Below, one piece after another: positions 60,008 through 64,000 of a stretch of 64,000 nt of DNA. The notes beneath the pieces were generated by a model that was not told the origin of the DNA, did not search any database, and saw only the letters and a list, made by a program, of their open reading frames with translations. The translations under genes and the position numbers were made by a program. The stretch's first letter is position 1. Each line of letters begins with the position of its first letter. Source of the DNA: Mucilaginibacter tundrae (lineage in GTDB: Bacteria; Bacteroidota; Bacteroidia; Sphingobacteriales; Sphingobacteriaceae). The DNA is taken from contig NZ_JACCBZ010000010.1 in NCBI RefSeq assembly GCF_013408825.1, positions 62,001 through 126,000 of the forward strand. Direction: 5' to 3'.

Positions 60008-61666
60008 ATGAGCGAAGAGAGATCATTAAATTTTTTAGAGGAGATTGTTGAAGAAGATATTGCATCAGGCAAAAACGGAGGCAGGGTACTTACCCGTTTT
60101 CCGCCTGAGCCTAATGGCTATTTGCATATAGGCCATGCCAAATCTATTTGCTTAAACTTTGGTTTGGCCAAAAAGTACAATGGCGCAACCAACCTTCGTT
60201 TCGATGATACCAATCCCACTAAAGAAGAAACCGAATACGTTGACAGTATAAAAGCTGATGTAAAATGGCTTGGTTTTGAATGGGCCAATGAATTTTATGC
60301 TTCTGATTACTTCCACATCATATATAATTTCGCGGTAACTCTTATAAAATCAGGACTTGCTTACGTTGATGACAGCAGCCCTGAAGAGATCGCATCGCAA
60401 AAAGGTACGCCAACCGAAGCCGGTACGCCAAACCAGTACCGCAGCCGCAGCATAGAAGAAAATCTGCTCTTGTTTGAAGAAATGAAAGCCGGTAAATATG
60501 CGGATGGCGCAAAAGTGCTTCGTGCAAAAATAGATCTGGCATCGCCAAACATGCACATGCGTGACCCAATCATGTACCGTATAAAACACGCTCATCATCA
60601 CCGTACAGGTAATGAATGGTGTATTTATCCAATGTATGACTTTGCCCATGGCGAATCAGATGCTATCGAGGAGATAACCCACTCTATCTGCACCCTGGAA
60701 TTTATTCCGCACAGGCCGTTGTATGATTGGTTTATTGAACAACTGGACTTATTCCCATCAAAGCAATATGAATTCGCCCGCCTGAACATGACCTATACCG
60801 TAATGAGTAAGCGCAAGCTGCTGCAACTGGTAACTGAAGGACATGTAGAAGATTGGGACGACCCGCGCATGCCGACGATCAGTGGCTTACGTCGCCGCGG
60901 TTATACTCCTGCATCTATCCGCGAGTTTTGCGAGCGTATCGGGGTTGCCAAGCGCGAGAACATGATAGATGTAAGTTTATTGGAATTTTGCATACGTGAA
61001 GATTTGAACAAATCAGCGTGGCGCCGTATGGCTGTGCTCGACCCAATAAAACTGGTTCTAACCAATTATCCCGAAGGCCAAACCGAAACCATGCATGGTG
61101 AAAATAATCCAGAGGCAGAAGATGGAGATGGCAGCAGGGAATTTCCGTTCAGTAATGAATTGTGGATAGAACGTGAAGACTTTATGGAAGAACCGCCTAA
61201 AAAATTCTTCCGTTTAGGTGTTGGATTAATGGTACGCTTGAAAAACGCGTACATCGTTAAATGCGAAAGTTTTGTTAAGGACGCAGATGGAAATGTAACA
61301 GAAGTTCATTGTGTTTATCTGCCTGAATCAAAATCCGGTAATGATACCAGCGGCATCAACGTGAAAGGTACTATTCACTGGGTAAGCGTACCGCACGCCA
61401 AAACCGCCGAGGTTCGTTTATACGATCGCCTTTTCCAGGTAGAAGACCCATCAAATGAGGATGGTGATTTTAAAGAATACCTTAACCCGAACAGCTTACA
61501 AATCATAAAAACAGCTTATATCGAGCCCGAATTAGCTAAAGCCGAAATTGGCGTAGGTTATCAGTTTATGCGCAAAGGTTATTTCACGCTAGATAAACAT
61601 TCTACCCCTGATAAATTGGTGTTTAACCGCACGGTTACGCTAAAAGATGGCTGGGTTAAAAAATAA
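60008..61666 (+). CDS. glnS: Glutaminyl-tRNA synthetase
   Basis: A 552-residue class I synthetase that charges tRNA(Gln). It has RFPPEPNGYLHIGHAKSICL with the HIGH motif (residues 34-53), the KMSKS equivalent VMSKRKLLQLV (near residue 265), and two C-terminal beta-barrels that read the anticodon. Presence of GlnRS means that tRNA(Gln) does not need the GatCAB route. A strong promoter match lies directly before the start, and a terminator follows. Confidence 0.96.
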   Translation: MSEERSLNFLEEIVEEDIASGKNGGRVLTRFPPEPNGYLHIGHAKSICLNFGLAKKYNGATNLRFDDTNPTKEETEYVDSIKADVKWLGFEWANEFYASDYFHIIYNFAVTLIKSGLAYVDDSSPEEIASQKGTPTEAGTPNQYRSRSIEENLLLFEEMKAGKYADGAKVLRAKIDLASPNMHMRDPIMYRIKHAHHHRTGNEWCIYPMYDFAHGESDAIEEITHSICTLEFIPHRPLYDWFIEQLDLFPSKQYEFARLNMTYTVMSKRKLLQLVTEGHVEDWDDPRMPTISGLRRRGYTPASIREFCERIGVAKRENMIDVSLLEFCIREDLNKSAWRRMAVLDPIKLVLTNYPEGQTETMHGENNPEAEDGDGSREFPFSNELWIEREDFMEEPPKKFFRLGVGLMVRLKNAYIVKCESFVKDADGNVTEVHCVYLPESKSGNDTSGINVKGTIHWVSVPHAKTAEVRLYDRLFQVEDPSNEDGDFKEYLNPNSLQIIKTAYIEPELAKAEIGVGYQFMRKGYFTLDKHSTPDKLVFNRTVTLKDGWVKK

Positions 61667-61677
61667 GAATAAACGTC

Positions 61678-61719
61678 AAAAAAGAAAGCTTCGGTTGTTT
61701 ATCCGAAGCTTTCTTTTTT
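61678..61719. terminator. Bidirectional rho-independent terminator
   Basis: A 17-bp stem (61678-61694 with 61703-61719), core GAAAGCTTCGG, around an eight-base loop, with A and T runs on both ends. It ends glnS, and its right arm overlaps the stop codon of the convergent monooxygenase gene by two bases, so it can serve both. Confidence 0.88.
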
Positions 61720-62011
61720 ATTTTACTGCCAGTAGATTCACTTTTTCAATAACCGGGGGTACTGCCAGCAACTCCGGTGCCTTAGCCATGAGTGCGGCTG
61801 CAATTTGTCCGCCTAAATGAGCGTTCCTGCCGTCCTCGTTTTCAAAGGTGTCGAATATCCCAAAGGTAGAAGAGCCTATTTGTAAAGCATACCAGCTGAT
61901 CGTTTCAGTTTCCTGCTCTGCAAGCGGTAATGCGCTTTTGATAAAATCGGCTACTTCTTGTTCTTTTCCTGGCTTAGCTTCTAAGCGGGCTATTAATGCA
62001 AATTTTTCCAT
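61718..62011 (-). CDS. Antibiotic biosynthesis monooxygenase-type small protein
   Basis: A 97-residue ferredoxin-like-fold protein: KFALIARLEAKPGKEQEVAD, TISWYALQIGSSTFGIFDTF and NAHLGGQIAAALMAKAPELL. These are the features of the ABM family (YgiN/quinol monooxygenase-like), which acts as a dimer without cofactor. The activity and substrate are unknown. The gene lies 32 nt after the SDR gene and is the last of a three-gene group that begins with a Crp-type regulator. Confidence 0.87.
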   Translation of the reverse strand: MEKFALIARLEAKPGKEQEVADFIKSALPLAEQETETISWYALQIGSSTFGIFDTFENEDGRNAHLGGQIAAALMAKAPELLAVPPVIEKVNLLAVK

Positions 62012-62043
62012 GTTTGTGTCGTTTGATAATCGGTTTTCAAATG

Positions 62044-62796
62044 TTATAGGGAACGTAGTCCGCCGTCGATCAATAGTTCAGCGCCAACCATAAAGGCAGA
62101 CTCCGGCGACGAAAGATATAATGCCGCAGCAGCAATTTCTTCCGGCTTGCCTACGCGTTTTATTGGCGTAAATTCAGCCATGCTTGCCTTAAACGCATCC
62201 GCTTCTTCCTGTGTGGAAGTTACTGTGGCAAATACATTGGTATCAACCGGGCCGGGAGTGATCACATTTACACGGATGCCTCGCGGCAGTAATTCTGCTG
62301 AAAAGCTTCTGCCCATAGATCGGATAGCTGCTTTTGTTGCCGCGTAAGAAGCATGATTAGGGATTCCTTTTTCATTTACAACAGATGACAGTAATACGAT
62401 AGCCGCACCGTCATTCAGATAAGGCAAAGCTTTTTGAACAGTAAAAAAAGTTCCCTTAAAGTTAACGTTGCTTTGTTTGTCAAACATTTCCTCTGTGAAA
62501 TCTGCCAAAGGCGAAAGAATATAAACGGCTGCGTTAGCGATGAGTACATCTATGCGGCCCAGTTTTTCTTCAACAGTAAAATAAAGGCGATCAAGGTCAG
62601 CAAGACTGGCTGAATCACTTTGGATACCAATTGCCCTGTTACCGATTTCGGCTACTGCTTTGTCTAAATTTTCTTTGTTGCGTCCTGTAATCGCTACTTT
62701 TGCGCCTTGGGCCGCAAATAATTTAGCTGTTGCCAATCCTATTCCGGCACTGCCGCCGGTAATAACGGCTATTTTGTTTTCTAATTTTAATGACAT
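62044..62796 (-). CDS. Short-chain dehydrogenase/reductase
   Basis: A 250-residue classical SDR oxidoreductase. The NAD(P)-binding motif is TGGSAGIGLATA at residues 13-24, with NAAVY near residue 89, and the catalytic Ser and YAATK (Tyr-x-x-x-Lys) at about residues 137-155; PGPVDTNV and the C-terminal GAELLIDGG are also typical. The Arg in ITGRNKENL just after the second strand suggests NADP(H). Substrate unknown. Operon with the ABM protein, downstream of the Crp-type regulator. Confidence 0.92.
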   Translation of the reverse strand: MSLKLENKIAVITGGSAGIGLATAKLFAAQGAKVAITGRNKENLDKAVAEIGNRAIGIQSDSASLADLDRLYFTVEEKLGRIDVLIANAAVYILSPLADFTEEMFDKQSNVNFKGTFFTVQKALPYLNDGAAIVLLSSVVNEKGIPNHASYAATKAAIRSMGRSFSAELLPRGIRVNVITPGPVDTNVFATVTSTQEEADAFKASMAEFTPIKRVGKPEEIAAAALYLSSPESAFMVGAELLIDGGLRSL

Positions 62797-62893
62797 GTTC
62801 TTTGCTTGTTTTAGAATAAAAATTACAATGCAAAGTTGCCCGGATCGAGGTTATTAAAAGAGAAACCAGCTTACAAAATCAGGTGAATGTAGA

Positions 62894-63475
62894 TTAACTT
62901 TTCAGGCTTTTACTTCGAATTTTAGAAAGGAATTGGGTGGTCATACCCAAATAAGAGGCCAGCGCATACTGCGGCACACGATAGGCCACATCGGCGTATC
63001 GCTCCATAAAACTGAAATATCGCTGTTCGGCATTTTGAATTAAATTGGACATTACCCGGCGCTGATGGTAGGCGGCAGACCTTTCTGCCATAATCCGGAA
63101 AAAGGTTTCATAAATATGGCCAGCGGCTTTCAGCTTTTCTTCGCTTTCATGGTCGATCTGTAATACAGTACTGTCTTCCAATGCAACCACAAACATGGTA
63201 GCAGGCTGTTGCAGAATATAACTATTATAGTCTGATATCCACCAGTCTTCTATACCAAACTGAATGGTATGTTCCGCACCTTTCTCATCTATCACATAAG
63301 AGCGGAAAGCGCCTTTTACAACATAGGATCGATATTTAGCAATAGATTCAGGAAGAATGATAAACTGCTTCTTTTTTACCTTTTTCTCCTTGAAATATGA
63401 AAGGAACAAATCCAGTTCTTCATCAGAAAACTGCACCTTATTTAAAACATGTTCCTTTAACGAATCCTTGTCCAT
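62894..63475 (-). CDS. Crp/Fnr family transcriptional regulator
   Basis: A 193-residue regulator with an N-terminal cyclic-nucleotide-binding-type beta-barrel (YVVKGAFRSYVIDEKGAEHT) and a C-terminal winged HTH (RVPQYALASYLGMTTQFLSK). The key residues that bind cAMP in Crp are not visible, so its ligand is unknown, and there are no clustered Cys for an iron-sulphur cluster. In Bacteroidota such single regulators often control a neighbouring oxidoreductase, and here an SDR and an ABM gene follow on the same strand. Confidence 0.9.
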   Translation of the reverse strand: MDKDSLKEHVLNKVQFSDEELDLFLSYFKEKKVKKKQFIILPESIAKYRSYVVKGAFRSYVIDEKGAEHTIQFGIEDWWISDYNSYILQQPATMFVVALEDSTVLQIDHESEEKLKAAGHIYETFFRIMAERSAAYHQRRVMSNLIQNAEQRYFSFMERYADVAYRVPQYALASYLGMTTQFLSKIRSKSLKS

Positions 63476-63561
63476 AATGTAAATAAAAGAAGAATGATGG
63501 GCAGTTCAAAGGGTTAAAATAAAGATTTACTTTTTGATAACACCGAACACAAGCCGACTAA

Positions 63562-64000
63562 CTAATATCCATCTACCTTTATTATCTTAATTCCTTTTGG
63601 AGCGGTTACATTTATGCCCATATCGCCGTTCGGCAGCTTTCTAACTTTAATAGTTACTATACCCAAAGGAGTAGGGTAAGTACCTTCGGCAAAGGTTAGG
63701 TCGCCCAAATGAGGTTCAATTTTTAACACCCTGCAACCGGGCGCTATAACATTAACACCCAGCACATATTGCGTTAACCAAGGCGTTGGACCCGATGCCC
63801 AGCCATGGCATAAACTATGCCTGAAACCTTTATAACAAAAAGCGCCATAGTCACCGTGGATATCCTTTTTGCCGGGTGGCACTAGCTCATCTATCCTTGA
63901 AGCATTTGGGAGCCAGTCAATATTAAAATCCTCCCAAAATGTAGTTGCGCCCAACGAAAGCATTGGCCCCCAGTAATTACGGATGGCATCAATAGCGCCT
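63562..64000 (-). CDS. Alpha-L-rhamnosidase-type glycoside hydrolase, C-terminal part (5' end outside window)
   Basis: About 146 codons of a larger protein whose N-terminal part lies beyond the right edge. The frame remains open through 64000, with IDAIRNYWGPMLSLGATTFW upstream of an internal Met. GATTFWEDF, SLCHGWASGPTPWL and the beta-sandwich end GIVTIKVRKLPNGDMGINV match the C-terminal region of Bac_rhamnosid (GH78 and relatives), which cut terminal rhamnose from plant or bacterial glycans. Family assignment from the C-terminus only. Confidence 0.82.
   Translation of the reverse strand, partial: GAIDAIRNYWGPMLSLGATTFWEDFNIDWLPNASRIDELVPPGKKDIHGDYGAFCYKGFRHSLCHGWASGPTPWLTQYVLGVNVIAPGCRVLKIEPHLGDLTFAEGTYPTPLGIVTIKVRKLPNGDMGINVTAPKGIKIIKVDGY

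Noticed and set aside
1..64000. tRNA or rRNA genes, CRISPR arrays, insertion sequences
   Set aside because: No cloverleaf-type conserved arms, rRNA segments, regularly spaced direct repeats or transposase frames were recognised on either strand by eye; a covariance-model scan was not possible.

Overview
The window reads as chromosomal DNA of a Bacteroidota bacterium, most likely family Sphingobacteriaceae and in style closest to Mucilaginibacter or Pedobacter. This is inferred from gene content, not from a database match. The evidence is the BT_3928-type DoxX protein beside a DUF1599 gene and folP, a mutL gene followed by two rhomboid genes and an endonuclease/exonuclease/phosphatase gene, a giant OstA-like protein, bacillithiol synthesis (bshA), many lipoprotein signals, and repeated TAnnTTTG boxes, the Bacteroidota -7 promoter element, just upstream of genes. 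No rRNA, tRNA, CRISPR, prophage or insertion sequence was recognised. Genes are dense and nearly all housekeeping.

Layout. 0-7 kb: a cut DoxX-like gene, DUF1599, folP, a NadR-like kinase coupled to an M61 peptidase, and a peptide-binding lipoprotein. 7-15.7 kb: parE, cytidine deaminase, a 58-codon candidate small gene, an OstA-like outer-membrane biogenesis protein divergent from tilS, a small regulator and an HD hydrolase. 15.7-20 kb: a magnesium module, namely a leader with a 17-codon ORF, an mgtA-type P-type ATPase and an OprB-like porin. 20-31 kb: rdgB, a possible psi-like protein, a SurA-like chaperone with a MoxR ATPase, cysS, and the mutL-rhomboid-rhomboid-EEP cluster. 31-44.6 kb: an amidohydrolase overlapping an unusual serine hydrolase, bshA, hisS, a GNAT enzyme, LMW-PTP, S1/P1 nuclease, fumC, a second serine hydrolase, YbaB and an MBL-fold hydrolase. 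44.6-53 kb: a broken small secreted-protein gene, glgC-glgA (glycogen), polA, tag, two VOC proteins, an alkyltransferase-like protein and trmB. 53-58.5 kb: an envelope and signalling block (YtxH, holin-like membrane protein, AI-2E permease, sigma-54 response regulator with a 69-residue histidine-kinase-like partner, two paralogous beta-barrels). 58.7-64 kb: enoyl-CoA hydratase with a stand-alone B12-binding protein, glnS, a Crp/SDR/monooxygenase group and the end of an alpha-L-rhamnosidase.

No large novel system is evident. The items most worth following are small: the mgtA leader ORF and its porin partner, the mini histidine-kinase domain coupled to an NtrC-type regulator, an inverted repeat ending exactly at the cytidine deaminase start codon, promoter boxes 4-7 nt from start codons of several genes (tilS, ostA-like, cysS, hisS, glnS) that suggest leaderless mRNAs, a MutL with an eroded endonuclease motif, a secreted small-protein gene with a stop codon inside its signal peptide, and at least four families of hairpin-forming intergenic repeats, one of which lies inside the parE leader.
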